A stretch of DNA of 44,992 nt. Source: Thomasclavelia sp. Lineage in GTDB: Bacteria > Bacillota_I > Bacilli_A > Erysipelotrichales > Coprobacillaceae. Of the stretch, positions 1 through 9,042 are shown in pieces. The stretch spans positions 1 through 44,992 of the forward strand of contig JAHHSU010000003.1 of NCBI GenBank assembly GCA_020025035.1, in the 5' to 3' direction. The notes beneath the pieces were generated by a model. The model made no database searches and was not told the DNA's origin. It saw nothing but the letters and a program-made list of their open reading frames with translations. Both the position numbers and the translations under genes were made by a program. The number at the start of each line of letters is the position of its first letter. Position 1 is the first letter of the stretch.

Positions 1-1112
1 AAACTATTACACTCGTTAAAAACCCCATTCATACTTGTTACTTTACTTGTATTAAAACGTGAGACATCTAAACTCGTTAAACTACTACACCTAAAAAACA
101 TACTATACATAGACGTTACTTTATCTGTATTAAAATGAGAAACATCTAAATTTGTTAAGCTACTACACCCACCAAACATCCAACTTATATCTACTGCTTG
201 GTTAGTATTAAAATGAGAAACATCTAAGCTTGTTAAACTACTACAATCTTTAAACATGGCATTCATATTTACCACTTGACTTGTATCAAAATGTGATACA
301 TCTAAACTTGTCAAACTACTACATCCACTAAACATAGAAGTCATCATTGTAACTTGACTTGTATTAAATCCATCTAGTCCTATAATAGTTGTTAAACTAC
401 TACATCTTGCAAACATAAGTCCCATAGCTGTAACTTTGCTTGTATTTAATCCAGTTAAATTAATGGTTGTTAAACTACTGCAATCTGCAAACATAGAAAT
501 CATTGTAGTAACTCTACTTGTATTTAAACCACTTAAATCTAAGCTTTTTAAACTACGACATCCTTCAAACATACTTTGAGCACTACTTGCTATACTTGTA
601 TCTAGGCCACTTAAATCGATATTAGTTAAACTACTCAAATTACAAAACATAAATTGTGCATCTCTACACAATACCTTCTTACCATTTACTTCTTTAAAAA
701 CAACTTCTTGTACATTTTTTGGGAAAAGTAAATCAGTATAAACACTTCCTGTTTGAACTTGCTTCCCATCAATTTCCCCAGGAATAATAATTCTTTCAAA
801 TCCTGTCAAATCTGGATTTTTGATGTGATTAATGATAATAGCAGTTGTACTACTTTCATCAATATCCCAATAAGTTCTTAAGTCATCTAGCGTAAGTTCA
901 TGTAATTCACTACTTAAAGAAGCTGTTTGGATATCATTTCCATCTGTATTACCAGTTCGACGATATGTAACAGTTGTTTGTGCACCAATTTGATTTTTTA
1001 ATACATTTTGATCATTATTTTTTGCATAAGTAGGTACTTGCATTCCTCCTACAAGACTAATCAATACTAATATAAATGATATGTATATTAAAGTAATTTT
1101 CTTTTTAATCAT
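1..1112 (-). CDS. BspA-like surface protein with 26-residue (DUF285-type) repeats, C-terminus beyond window
   Basis: The frame is open from an ATG at 1112 to the window edge, giving about 370 codons without a stop; the C-terminal part lies outside. A ribosome binding site (GGAGGA) sits 8 bases upstream. Residues 1-30 form a signal peptide: MIKKK, a hydrophobic core, then a likely cleavage after TYA. A non-repetitive region runs to about residue 155. Eight units of about 26 residues follow, with the pattern SSLTSLDVSHFDTSQV...MFxxC (78-bp DNA period; one unit has 27 residues). This is the bacterial 26-residue surface repeat, related to leucine-rich repeats and common in exported proteins of gut and oral anaerobes. 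A role in adhesion or surface display is inferred. The anchor cannot be seen. Confidence 0.85.
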   Translation of the reverse strand, partial: MIKKKITLIYISFILVLISLVGGMQVPTYAKNNDQNVLKNQIGAQTTVTYRRTGNTDGNDIQTASLSSELHELTLDDLRTYWDIDESSTTAIIINHIKNPDLTGFERIIIPGEIDGKQVQTGSVYTDLLFPKNVQEVVFKEVNGKKVLCRDAQFMFCNLSSLTNIDLSGLDTSIASSAQSMFEGCRSLKSLDLSGLNTSRVTTMISMFADCSSLTTINLTGLNTSKVTAMGLMFARCSSLTTIIGLDGFNTSQVTMMTSMFSGCSSLTSLDVSHFDTSQVVNMNAMFKDCSSLTSLDVSHFNTNQAVDISWMFGGCSSLTNLDVSHFNTDKVTSMYSMFFRCSSLTSLDVSRFNTSKVTSMNGVFNECNS

Positions 1113-1263
1113 TTACATTCTCCTCCTTTGCTTGACTACTATTCTACATAAAAAAACAAAGTATTACAATAGTAAGTATCATTCTTATCTGCCAACCCAC
1201 ATATTACACTTTTAAAAACACCTAAAAATTATAAAATAAAAGTGGAATTATAAATAAAATACC

Positions 1264-1326
1264 AAAAAAAGATTACCTAAATCATTGCATTGTGTAACCA
1301 CTTATTACAACAAATTGGGTAATCTT
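1264..1326 (-). terminator. Intrinsic terminator downstream of nifJ
   Basis: AAGATTACC at 1269-1277 pairs with GGTAATCTT at 1318-1326, and seven T (minus strand) follow at 1264-1270. The loop is long (about 40 nt). It lies just after the nifJ stop and separates nifJ from the BspA-like gene. Confidence 0.65.
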
Positions 1327-1351
1327 ATTTTAACTTTAATAAATAATTTAC

Positions 1352-4300
1352 TTACAACATTTTTTCTAAACGTGTACGACGTTTTAATGCATCTAATTTA
1401 CATTGTTGCATTAATTCACTAGCATGTTCTGGATTTACCTTAGATAACTGTGCAAATCTATTTTCTGATAGTAAAAAGTCAATAAACAAATCAAAATTTG
1501 GTTGTTTTGAATCAAGTTGTAATGGATTTAGATTTTGTTCTTCTAATCTAGGATCGTATCGAAGCAAATTAAAATATCCACATTCTACTGCCTTTTTTTG
1601 TTGTAATTGATGATTTACTAAGCCACCCTTAATTCCATGTTCCATACATGGAGAATAAGCAATAATTAATGAAGGTCCTGGATAGGATTCTGCTTCTTTA
1701 ATTGCTTTAATTGTTTGCATAGGATTTGCTCCCATGGCAATTTGAGCAACATATACATGACCATAAGCCATGGCAATTTGAGCTAAATCTTTTTTTGCTG
1801 TTACTTTTCCACTTGCAGTAAATTTCGCAATAGAAGCTGCTTGTGAAGATTTAGAGGATTGTCCACCTGTATTTGAATATACTTCTGTATCTAACACTAA
1901 AATATTTACATCTTGACCACTAGCTAAAACATGATCTAATCCACCATATCCAATATCATATGCCCAACCATCACCACCAATAATCCATTGTGATTTTTCA
2001 ATTAAATCACCTTTATAATTTAATATATCTTTTACTTCTTTATTCGAAGAAACTTTGATTAATTCTATTAATGTATCATATAATTCTTTTTGTTTTTGAC
2101 GATTTTTAATATTATCCATATACTCTTGCATCATATTACTTAAAGGTGTTTCTACTTTATCTTTGGTAGATTCCATTACTTCTAAAATATGACGTTGTTT
2201 ATAATCTGATGCAAGTTTCATTCCTAGTCCATACTCTGCATTATCTTCAAATAATGAGTTTGCCCATGCTGGTCCATAACCATTTTGATCTACTGTCATT
2301 GGAGTAGATGGAGTAGATCCTGTATAAATAGAACTACACCCTGTTGCATTTGCAATCATCATATCACTACCAAATAATTGTGTGATCAAACGATAATAAG
2401 GAGTTTCTCCACATCCACTACATGCTCCAGATGCTTCAAAATATGGTCTTAAAAAACCAGCACCTTTTACAGTATTAGTTGGATACTTATCATCTTTATA
2501 AGATACTTGTTGATAAATATAGTCAGCTAATTTTGAATGTTTTAATTCTTCTTTAGCATTTACCATTTCTAATGCTTTTTTGCCATTTTTACCTGGACAA
2601 ACATTTGCACACAATCCACATCCAACACAATTATCTGGCGAAACTTGTATACGATATACTAATCCTTCTACTCCTTTACCAATAGGAGTTAATGTTTCAT
2701 TTTGGATATTTTCTGGTGCATTACTAACTTCTTGATCATCCATTAAAAATGCACGAATGGTAGCATGAGGACACACCATCACACACTGATTACATTGAAT
2801 ACAATTTTCATGCATCCATCTTGGTACTTCATTAGCAATTGCTCGTTTTTCTTTGATTGCCATACCACATTTCATACTTCCATCTAACTTATCCATAAAA
2901 CTTGAAACTGGTAAATCATATCCATCTAACTCATTAATTGTGCAAACAAAATGATCATCTCCTGTTCTTTCTTTGGTACTAACAACACTTAAATTAGCCC
3001 AACTTGGATCTACCATTACTTCCACAATAGAATCTTTTCCTTTATCAATAGCTTGCCAATTTAATTCAACAATTTTATCTCCTTTTTTTTCGTATGACTT
3101 TTTTGCCGCTTCCTTCATATATTTTACAGCATCATCAATAGGTAAAATTTGAGGATTTAACGCAAAAAATGCAGATTGTAAAATTGTATTAGTTTTTCTT
3201 CCCATTCCAATTTCTTGTGCAATTTTACTTGCATTAATAATATAAAACTTAGCATGCTTTAAAGCTAATTGTTTTTTCAATTTATTTGGTAAATAACGAA
3301 TAACTTCTTCTTGGTCAAACTCTGTATTTAATAAAAACGTCCCATTTTCCTTTAACACTTTTAACATATCATATTTTAATACATAGTTATCTACAGAACA
3401 TGATATAAAATCTGCTTGATCAATATAATACGTAGAACGAATTGGATTTTTTCCAAATCTTAAATGAGATTTTGTAGCCCCTCCTGCTTTTTTACTATCA
3501 TAAGCAAAATAGGCTTGTGAAAATAAATTAGTATGATCTCCAATAATTTTAATAGCATTCTTATTAGCAGAAACAGTCCCATCTGATCCTAATCCATAAA
3601 ACAAGCAAGATGTATACTCACTATCAATTTGAAAATCAGGATCAATTGGAAGAGACAAATGGGTTACGTCATCTTCAATACCAATAGTAAAGCCAGTAAA
3701 TGGATGTTTACTGTTTAAATGTTCATATACGGCATGAATATGTTTAGGGTTAGTATCTTTTGATCCAAGTCCATACCTACCACCAATAATTTCAACATCT
3801 TTTTCTTTTAATGCTGTAACAACATCTACATAAAGGGGTTCTCCTGTAGCTCCCATTTCTTTTGTGCGGTCTAATACTGCAATCTTTTTAACTGTACTAG
3901 GTAATACAGCTAATAAATGTTTAATTGAAAAAGGACGATATAAATGTACTTTTATTAACCCTACTTTTTCATTAAACTTATTCATATAATCTACAGTCTC
4001 TTGAATAGTTTCTGTAACAGATCCCATTGCGATAATAATTCTAGAGGCTTTTAAATCACCATAATAAGTAAATGGTGCATAGTTTCGACCTGTAATACTA
4101 GATATCTTATTCATATAGTCTTCAACAATATCGACAACTTTATCAAAATGTTGATTTTGAGCTTCTCTACCTTGGAAATAAATATCATCATTTTCTGCAC
4201 CTCCACGTTCAATAGGATTACAATGTGGATTTAATGCACGAGTTCTAAAATCTTGCAACGCTTTTTGATCAATTAGTTCTTTTAAAGTATTCTCATCCAT

Positions 4301-4855
4301 CACTTCAATCTTTTGAATTTCATGAGAAGTTCTAAATCCATCAAAAAAATGAATAAATGGAACGGAAGCTTTAATAGCACTTAAATGAGCTACTCCTGAT
4401 AAGTCCATTACTTCTTGAACAGAATGAGAACATAACATTGGTATTCCAATTTGTCTACAAGCATAAATATCTTGATGATCACCAAATATACTTAATGAAC
4501 GTGTAGCCAATGCTCTAGCAGCCACATGAAATACACCTGGCAACAATTCTCCTGTAATCTTATATAAATTTGGAATCATTAATAATAATCCTTGTGATGC
4601 AGTAAATGTTGTGGCTAAAACACCACCTTGCAATGCACCATGAACAGCTCCTGCTGCACCTGCTTCAGATTGCATTTCTATCATTTTTACGCTTGAACCA
4701 TATATATTCTTTTTTCCTACTGATGCAAAATTTTCAGCATGTTCAGCCATTGGTGACGATGGTGTAATTGGATATATTGCAGCTACTTCTGAAAATGCAT
4801 AAGCAATAGATGCTGCTGCTTGATTTCCATCCATAGATAAATATTTTTTTATCAT
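1352..4855 (-). CDS. nifJ: Pyruvate:ferredoxin (flavodoxin) oxidoreductase
   Basis: A single-chain enzyme of 1167 residues, the usual length. It converts pyruvate and CoA to acetyl-CoA and CO2 in the cytoplasm and passes electrons to ferredoxin or flavodoxin. The N-terminal pyruvate-binding domain has PITPSSPMAEHAE at about residues 29-41. Two 4Fe-4S ferredoxin motifs lie at C685/C688/C691/C695 and C743/C746/C749/C753. The C-terminal TPP domain has a CSGCGE motif and GDGWAYDIGYGG, followed by NTGGQSS, near residues 960-1000. The start has AAGGAGG upstream and a TATAAT -10 element at 4881-4886; I saw no clear -35. It appears monocistronic. It implies anaerobic pyruvate metabolism with reduced ferredoxin as product. 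Confidence 0.97.
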   Translation of the reverse strand: MIKKYLSMDGNQAAASIAYAFSEVAAIYPITPSSPMAEHAENFASVGKKNIYGSSVKMIEMQSEAGAAGAVHGALQGGVLATTFTASQGLLLMIPNLYKITGELLPGVFHVAARALATRSLSIFGDHQDIYACRQIGIPMLCSHSVQEVMDLSGVAHLSAIKASVPFIHFFDGFRTSHEIQKIEVMDENTLKELIDQKALQDFRTRALNPHCNPIERGGAENDDIYFQGREAQNQHFDKVVDIVEDYMNKISSITGRNYAPFTYYGDLKASRIIIAMGSVTETIQETVDYMNKFNEKVGLIKVHLYRPFSIKHLLAVLPSTVKKIAVLDRTKEMGATGEPLYVDVVTALKEKDVEIIGGRYGLGSKDTNPKHIHAVYEHLNSKHPFTGFTIGIEDDVTHLSLPIDPDFQIDSEYTSCLFYGLGSDGTVSANKNAIKIIGDHTNLFSQAYFAYDSKKAGGATKSHLRFGKNPIRSTYYIDQADFISCSVDNYVLKYDMLKVLKENGTFLLNTEFDQEEVIRYLPNKLKKQLALKHAKFYIINASKIAQEIGMGRKTNTILQSAFFALNPQILPIDDAVKYMKEAAKKSYEKKGDKIVELNWQAIDKGKDSIVEVMVDPSWANLSVVSTKERTGDDHFVCTINELDGYDLPVSSFMDKLDGSMKCGMAIKEKRAIANEVPRWMHENCIQCNQCVMVCPHATIRAFLMDDQEVSNAPENIQNETLTPIGKGVEGLVYRIQVSPDNCVGCGLCANVCPGKNGKKALEMVNAKEELKHSKLADYIYQQVSYKDDKYPTNTVKGAGFLRPYFEASGACSGCGETPYYRLITQLFGSDMMIANATGCSSIYTGSTPSTPMTVDQNGYGPAWANSLFEDNAEYGLGMKLASDYKQRHILEVMESTKDKVETPLSNMMQEYMDNIKNRQKQKELYDTLIELIKVSSNKEVKDILNYKGDLIEKSQWIIGGDGWAYDIGYGGLDHVLASGQDVNILVLDTEVYSNTGGQSSKSSQAASIAKFTASGKVTAKKDLAQIAMAYGHVYVAQIAMGANPMQTIKAIKEAESYPGPSLIIAYSPCMEHGIKGGLVNHQLQQKKAVECGYFNLLRYDPRLEEQNLNPLQLDSKQPNFDLFIDFLLSENRFAQLSKVNPEHASELMQQCKLDALKRRTRLEKML

Positions 4856-4937
4856 AACTTATTCCTCCTTAGTATTGTTTATTATACTATGCTCCTTTAT
4901 ATATTACCATTAACATGCACTTTATTATCACAAAAAA

Positions 4938-4958
4938 AAGATAGGGTAAAACTATCTT
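4938..4958 (-). terminator. Terminator overlapping the stop of the 158-aa membrane protein
   Basis: A perfect 7-bp stem, AAGATAG/CTATCTT, with a 7-nt loop and eight T (minus strand) at 4932-4939. The stop codon (4952-4954) lies inside the stem. Confidence 0.75.
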
Positions 4959-5428
4959 AATAAACGATATAATTCATAACCACCAGAGACATAAATAAAC
5001 CAGCCAATTGGATCTACAACAAGTAGTGAATTAATAGCCATCCTCCATATATTCATATCCAAAAATATATAAAATATGCCATTTATTCCATATATACTTA
5101 TAGAAAAAAGGAAAGATTTACCTAAAATAACCATCAACACATATACTATCATACATATCATTAAAACATGATCATTTACCATCTTTGTACTTTTTTTTGC
5201 CATCATACAAATAAAATAAGCACCTAAATAATAGAAAAATCCAAATTGGATACCTGTTCCTAAAGTAAAAATACTTTGTATAATTGCACCACCTATAGCA
5301 CCAATAAGAACAAAGAAAATGACTTTTATATATTGTCCTAAAGACATATACGCATCATTATTTTGTCGAAAATATTCCATTGCTTCCTTGCGTTCTTTTC
5401 GTTGTTCTAAATTTTCTTTAAACCCCAT
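4952..5428 (-). CDS. Small integral membrane protein of unknown function
   Basis: 158 residues, start ATG with GAGGTGATGGT upstream. Residues 1-25 are charged and probably cytoplasmic (MGFKENLEQRKERKEAMEYF). About four hydrophobic segments follow, near residues 34-57, 63-76, 87-105 and 110-125, then a less hydrophobic C-terminus ending YELYRLLR. I do not recognise the family. It is flanked by nifJ and dut, and neither neighbour suggests a role. It has its own terminator, so it is probably transcribed alone. Ribosome binding site, terminator and composition all fit a real gene. Confidence 0.65.
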   Translation of the reverse strand: MGFKENLEQRKERKEAMEYFRQNNDAYMSLGQYIKVIFFVLIGAIGGAIIQSIFTLGTGIQFGFFYYLGAYFICMMAKKSTKMVNDHVLMICMIVYVLMVILGKSFLFSISIYGINGIFYIFLDMNIWRMAINSLLVVDPIGWFIYVSGGYELYRLLR

Positions 5429-5509
5429 ACCATCACCTCTTTAAAAGTATATCACACTCTCATAGAATTTCAAAACAATCATATACTATCTTTTTTTAAA
5501 AAAATCAAG

Positions 5510-5515
5510 TATAAT
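5510..5515 (+). promoter_or_regulatory. -10 element for dut
   Basis: TATAAT lies 33 bases before the chosen dut start. No convincing -35 at 16-18 bp spacing was found. Confidence 0.4.
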
Positions 5516-5547
5516 GTTAATAAATTATAATAAACATGGAGGTACCT

Positions 5548-6042
5548 ATGAAAAAAGTTGCAAAGTTTCATAAAGTTAGTTTAGATCAATTCATCAAGGA
5601 TTGGGAATTACCTGGAGATCCTCATGAAATTTACCAAAAAATTACACTACCAACACGAGCTACCAAAGGATCTGCTGGTTACGATTTCTTTTCCCCTATT
5701 TCTTTTACTCTTGAACCAAATCAAACAATTAAAATACCAACAGGAATTAGAATAGAAATGGAACCAAATTATGTATTACAAATTTATCCTAGAAGTGGAT
5801 TAGGTTTTAAATATCGACTTCAATTAAATAATACCGTAGGAATTATTGATAGTGACTATTTTTACTCTGATAATGAAGGACATATATTTGCAAAAATCAC
5901 GAATGATTCTAACGAAAACAAATCAATCACAATCCAACAAAATGAAGGATTTATGCAAGGGATATTAATGGAGTTTGGAATTACAGTAGATGATAAAGTT
6001 ACAACAAAACGTAATGGCGGACTAGGCAGTACAAGCAAATAA
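5548..6042 (+). CDS. dut: dUTP diphosphatase (dUTPase)
   Basis: Hydrolyses dUTP to dUMP and pyrophosphate, keeping uracil out of DNA and supplying thymidylate synthesis. The trimeric dUTPase motifs are in order: ATKGSAGYDFFSP (motif I), PRSGLG (motif II), GIIDSDYF (motif III, with the dUTP-binding Asp) and the glycine-rich tail RNGGLGSTSK (motif V). The tail has Leu where the common consensus has Phe. I chose the ATG at 5548 because GGAGG (5538-5542) is 5 bases upstream; an in-frame ATG at 5536 directly abuts that site and would add four residues. The protein is 164 residues. The gene is alone on the plus strand and faces tyrS across a shared terminator. Confidence 0.93.
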   Translation: MKKVAKFHKVSLDQFIKDWELPGDPHEIYQKITLPTRATKGSAGYDFFSPISFTLEPNQTIKIPTGIRIEMEPNYVLQIYPRSGLGFKYRLQLNNTVGIIDSDYFYSDNEGHIFAKITNDSNENKSITIQQNEGFMQGILMEFGITVDDKVTTKRNGGLGSTSK

Positions 6043-6068
6043 TTGGTCTATAACTTATATGAATGGTT

Positions 6069-6106
6069 AAAAAAGATGCAAGTAACTATTTTACTTACAT
6101 CTTTTT
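6069..6106. terminator. Bidirectional terminator between dut and tyrS
   Basis: AAGATG-C-AAGTAA pairs with TTACTT-A-CATCTT around a CTATT loop: a 12-bp stem with one mismatch. A-runs on the left and T-runs on the right give a U-tract for both converging transcripts. Confidence 0.75.
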
Positions 6107-6118
6107 ATTTACGATATT

Positions 6119-7345
6119 TTAATTATGTTGAACGACAAAATATTTCTTTTTCCCACGACGAATTACTGTAGCTTTTTTAGAAAAGGCATGTTCACTAGAT
6201 ACAATATAACTTTCATCAGTAACCTTATTCCCATTAATCATAATAGATCCACCTTTTACAAATTCTCTTGCTTCACGTTTAGAACTTGCTGCATTTACCT
6301 TAACTAGCATTTCTAAAATATTCATATCTTCATTTACTTGTATACTTGGTACTCCGTTAAAACATTCCATTACTTGTTGATAAGTTAATTCACTAATATT
6401 TCCAGAAAATAACATTTCACTAATATATACTGCTTCATCGTACGCATCTTTACCATGGATAAAAGTAATTACTTCCTTAGCTAAAGCTTTATGTGCTTGT
6501 CTTAAATGTGGATTTTGTTCATGAAGTGTTTGCAACTCTTTAATTTCTTCTACACTTAGAAATGTTAAAAATTTTAGATAATCTATAACTTTATCATCTT
6601 CTGAATTAATAAAGAATTGATACATTTCATAAGGAGACGTTTTATTACGATCTAACCATATTGCTTTTCCATTTGTTTTACCAAATTTAGTTCCATCGCT
6701 TTTAGTAAGTAATGGCATTGTAAAACCATATGCTTCTTTACCTGTTTTTTTACGTATTAGTTCAATACCTGCAGTAATATTTCCCCATTGGTCTTGGCCT
6801 GCAACTTGCATTACACAATCTTTAGTTTGAAATAAATGTAAAAAATCTAATGATTGCATAATCATATATGAAAACTCAGTGTAAGTAATTCCTGTATCAA
6901 TTCTACTTTTGATAATTTCTTTACTTAACATATAATTTACATTAAAAAATTTACCGTAATCTCGTAAAAAATCTATAAAATTAATTTCTTTTGACCAATC
7001 ATAATTATTTACTACCTCAAACCCAAAAAGCTCCTGTGCTTGTTTTTTTAAACATTGAAAATTATGATTTACCTGTTCCTTAGTAATCATTGGTCTTTCT
7101 GACTCTGGTTTTGGATCACCTATTAATCCTGTTGCACCACCAATTAATAATATAGGATGATGCCCAGCATCTTTTAAACGTTTACTAATTAAAAATGAAG
7201 AAAAATGTCCTATATGCAAACTATCTCCTGTAGGATCAGTACCAATATAAAATGTTAATTCTTCGTTATTTAATTTATCTTTTAAATCTGTAGAACTTTC
7301 ATCTTTAATCAGTCCTCGCCATACTAATTCCTCATATATTTTCAT
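6119..7345 (-). CDS. tyrS: Tyrosine--tRNA ligase
   Basis: Charges tRNA-Tyr with tyrosine. The 408-residue class I synthetase has the HIGH motif at residues 44-47 (LHIGHFSS), YIGTDPTGDSLH in the active site, QVAGQDQWGN in the tyrosine/tRNA pocket and a KMSKS-equivalent, KFGKT, at 220-224. A C-terminal S4 RNA-binding domain follows (SKREAREFVKGGSIMING, near 352-370). AAGGAGG precedes the ATG. The 5' leader carries a strong terminator hairpin and a possible degenerate T-box, so tyrosine-dependent attenuation is likely. In Bacillus tyrS also lies near ccpA. Confidence 0.97.
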   Translation of the reverse strand: MKIYEELVWRGLIKDESSTDLKDKLNNEELTFYIGTDPTGDSLHIGHFSSFLISKRLKDAGHHPILLIGGATGLIGDPKPESERPMITKEQVNHNFQCLKKQAQELFGFEVVNNYDWSKEINFIDFLRDYGKFFNVNYMLSKEIIKSRIDTGITYTEFSYMIMQSLDFLHLFQTKDCVMQVAGQDQWGNITAGIELIRKKTGKEAYGFTMPLLTKSDGTKFGKTNGKAIWLDRNKTSPYEMYQFFINSEDDKVIDYLKFLTFLSVEEIKELQTLHEQNPHLRQAHKALAKEVITFIHGKDAYDEAVYISEMLFSGNISELTYQQVMECFNGVPSIQVNEDMNILEMLVKVNAASSKREAREFVKGGSIMINGNKVTDESYIVSSEHAFSKKATVIRRGKKKYFVVQHN

Positions 7346-7370
7346 CTTAATGTCCTCCTTATCATTGATG

Positions 7371-7404
7371 AAAAAAAGATTTCATCACCAAAGGATGAAA
7401 TCTT
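7371..7404 (-). terminator. Leader terminator (attenuator) upstream of tyrS
   Basis: A perfect 11-bp stem, AAGATTTCATC/GATGAAATCTT, with a 7-nt loop, followed on the minus strand by a T-run. It lies about 26 bases before the tyrS start and downstream of any tyrS promoter, so it is probably a conditional terminator. It could also serve as the ccpA terminator. Confidence 0.7.
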
Positions 7405-7475
7405 ATAGCACCACTTTTACATATCTATATAATTATTCACGATAATGGTACACTATCTAGACATTTATATAGAGA
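7371..7475 (-). promoter_or_regulatory. Candidate T-box-like leader of tyrS
   Basis: Reading the minus strand, the leader has a stem CTATATAA/TTATATAG, and inside it a hairpin GATAGTG-TAC-CATTATC presenting the tyrosine codon UAC. Next comes AAAAGUGGUGCUAU, then the terminator. UGGU at 7410-7413 fits the T-box UGGN bulge, with N=U able to pair with A73 of tRNA-Tyr. However, the canonical AGGGUGGNACCGCG is not intact and stem I is very short. The call rests on position and partial matches. Confidence 0.4.
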
Positions 7476-7559
7476 CTTAAAAATACATCAAATCATAATC
7501 CACATTTATTTTATCATAAATTCTTTATGCTTTAATAAATACTCTAGCCTTCAACATTT

Positions 7560-8546
7560 TTATTTAGTTGAATTTCTATAAATAAATTGTCCCTTGATAG
7601 AAATATGACTATTTTCGATTTCTTCTGATTGAAGTATTTTAGTCAATAATCGAATCGCTAATGCCCCCATATCATAAATTGGGATATATATACTTGTAAG
7701 TTGTGGAACAGAAACCTTTGCATATGTAGTATCTAACATTCCTATAATTTCCATATCACTAGGTACTTTAACTCCATGTTCTTTGGCAATATTATTGACA
7801 ACAACAGCTTGAATATCACTAGTGGTGATAACTAATTGATAATTATTTTGCTTTAATGCTTTATCTAATTGTTGATAGCATAATTCATAATCAGTAGAAG
7901 ATTCTATAAATGTAACATGATCCATTGCATTTTTTTTAATTTGATCTACTAATTTGATTTCATCAATTAAGTTTTGCTTACTAGTTACAAACAATATTTT
8001 TTTTGATTGATTTTCTATATGTTTTTTTACAGTGTCAACTACTAGTTCACTAATATTTGTATCAATAGAGCCAATTTTTTCACCTATTACAGTTTTACCT
8101 ACAACAACAATTGGTATATTGTATTTACTAATACATTGGATTTGTTCGTCTAATAATTCGTTATTAAACAAAATGACTCCATCTGCTCTAGATTTAACAA
8201 TTTTTTCAACTAACTCATCAGTTACATTGTCTTCGCTAATAATATCCGTTGTATGAAAGTTTACATTATATTTTAATGTTCTACTTGCATCACCTATTCC
8301 ACTAATCATTTCTTCTATATGAGAAAATAGTTTTTGTGGAAAGACTACTGAAATCGTTGTTGTTTTACTTTTGGCAAGTCCCCTTGCGATTTCATTAGGT
8401 TTAAAGTCTAATCGATCAATTACTTCTAAAACTCTATCCTTAGTTGCTTTTTTAACAACATTAGAGCCATTAATAACACGAGAAACTGTAGCAAGTGAAA
8501 CATTTGCTTCTCTTGCTACATCATAAATAGTTGTCTTTTTATTCAT
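7560..8546 (-). CDS. ccpA: LacI-family catabolite control protein CcpA
   Basis: 328 residues. The N-terminal helix-turn-helix (TIYDVAREANVSLATVSRVI, residues 6-25) and hinge helix (RPN-like KPNEIARGLA) are typical of LacI/CcpA. The rest is a periplasmic-binding-like sensor domain. CcpA binds cre sites together with HPr-Ser-P and mediates carbon catabolite control. Assignment to CcpA rather than a sugar-specific LacI regulator rests on the N-terminal sequence and the order tyrS-ccpA-ytxH-ytxG-murC, which matches Bacillus (with intervening genes missing). Its ATG shares one base with the ytxH stop (TAATG), so the two are probably co-transcribed. Confidence 0.85.
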   Translation of the reverse strand: MNKKTTIYDVAREANVSLATVSRVINGSNVVKKATKDRVLEVIDRLDFKPNEIARGLAKSKTTTISVVFPQKLFSHIEEMISGIGDASRTLKYNVNFHTTDIISEDNVTDELVEKIVKSRADGVILFNNELLDEQIQCISKYNIPIVVVGKTVIGEKIGSIDTNISELVVDTVKKHIENQSKKILFVTSKQNLIDEIKLVDQIKKNAMDHVTFIESSTDYELCYQQLDKALKQNNYQLVITTSDIQAVVVNNIAKEHGVKVPSDMEIIGMLDTTYAKVSVPQLTSIYIPIYDMGALAIRLLTKILQSEEIENSHISIKGQFIYRNSTK

Positions 8547-9031
8547 TAATTAATTTTCTCATCAATTTTATCAATAATGTTCTCGATTTCGTCTTTAACC
8601 TCATCTAATTCACTTTCAACTTCATCACTCATATCAATTCCATATTGTTTTGCTTTATTTTGATATTCTAATATTTTATTAGATGCTTTTGTTGATAATT
8701 CTTCAATTCGATCCATTACATCTTGACATGTTGGATTGCTTTTAGCTTTTTTTACTAAATCATCAATACCAGTTTTTACTGTTTCAATCTTTTCTTTTGT
8801 TGTATTTTTCATTTTATCTGAATCAAATTCTTCTACTGCAGTTTTTAATTTATCTGTTGCATATGAAATTGCATCTACCACATCTTCTTTAGAAAGATTT
8901 TTCGTTTTATCATAGGTTTGTTTAGATTTTTCTTTAATATCATCTACTAATTCACTACCTTTTTTTGGAGCTAATAATAAACCTGCAACTACACCTAATC
9001 CCATTCCTACAATTAATTTACCTAATTTCAT
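8546..9031 (-). CDS. YtxH-like general stress/envelope protein
   Basis: 161 residues. The start GKLIVGMGLGVVAGLLLAPKKGSEL is the YtxH signature: a glycine-rich membrane segment ending in LLLAPKKG. A long, charged helical tail (about residues 30-161) is rich in Lys/Glu/Asp and likely coiled-coil. The biochemical function of the family is unknown; in Bacillus it is stress-associated. GGAGGG precedes the ATG. It lies 11 bases after ytxG and overlaps ccpA by one base. Confidence 0.8.
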   Translation of the reverse strand: MKLGKLIVGMGLGVVAGLLLAPKKGSELVDDIKEKSKQTYDKTKNLSKEDVVDAISYATDKLKTAVEEFDSDKMKNTTKEKIETVKTGIDDLVKKAKSNPTCQDVMDRIEELSTKASNKILEYQNKAKQYGIDMSDEVESELDEVKDEIENIIDKIDEKIN

Positions 9032-9042
9032 TTTGTTCCCTC

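Noticed and set aside
1-640. Regular 78-bp repeats suggesting a satellite or CRISPR-like array
   Set aside because: The repeats are coding, in frame, with variable positions that fit the 26-residue protein repeat; there are no identical repeats with unique spacers.
4856-4951. Rex or CcpA operator upstream of nifJ
   Set aside because: Only a half-site-like TGTTAAT was found; no palindrome fitting Rex or cre consensus.
5536-5547. Upstream ATG for dut (four extra residues)
   Set aside because: That ATG directly abuts and would hide the GGAGG site that serves the ATG at 5548.
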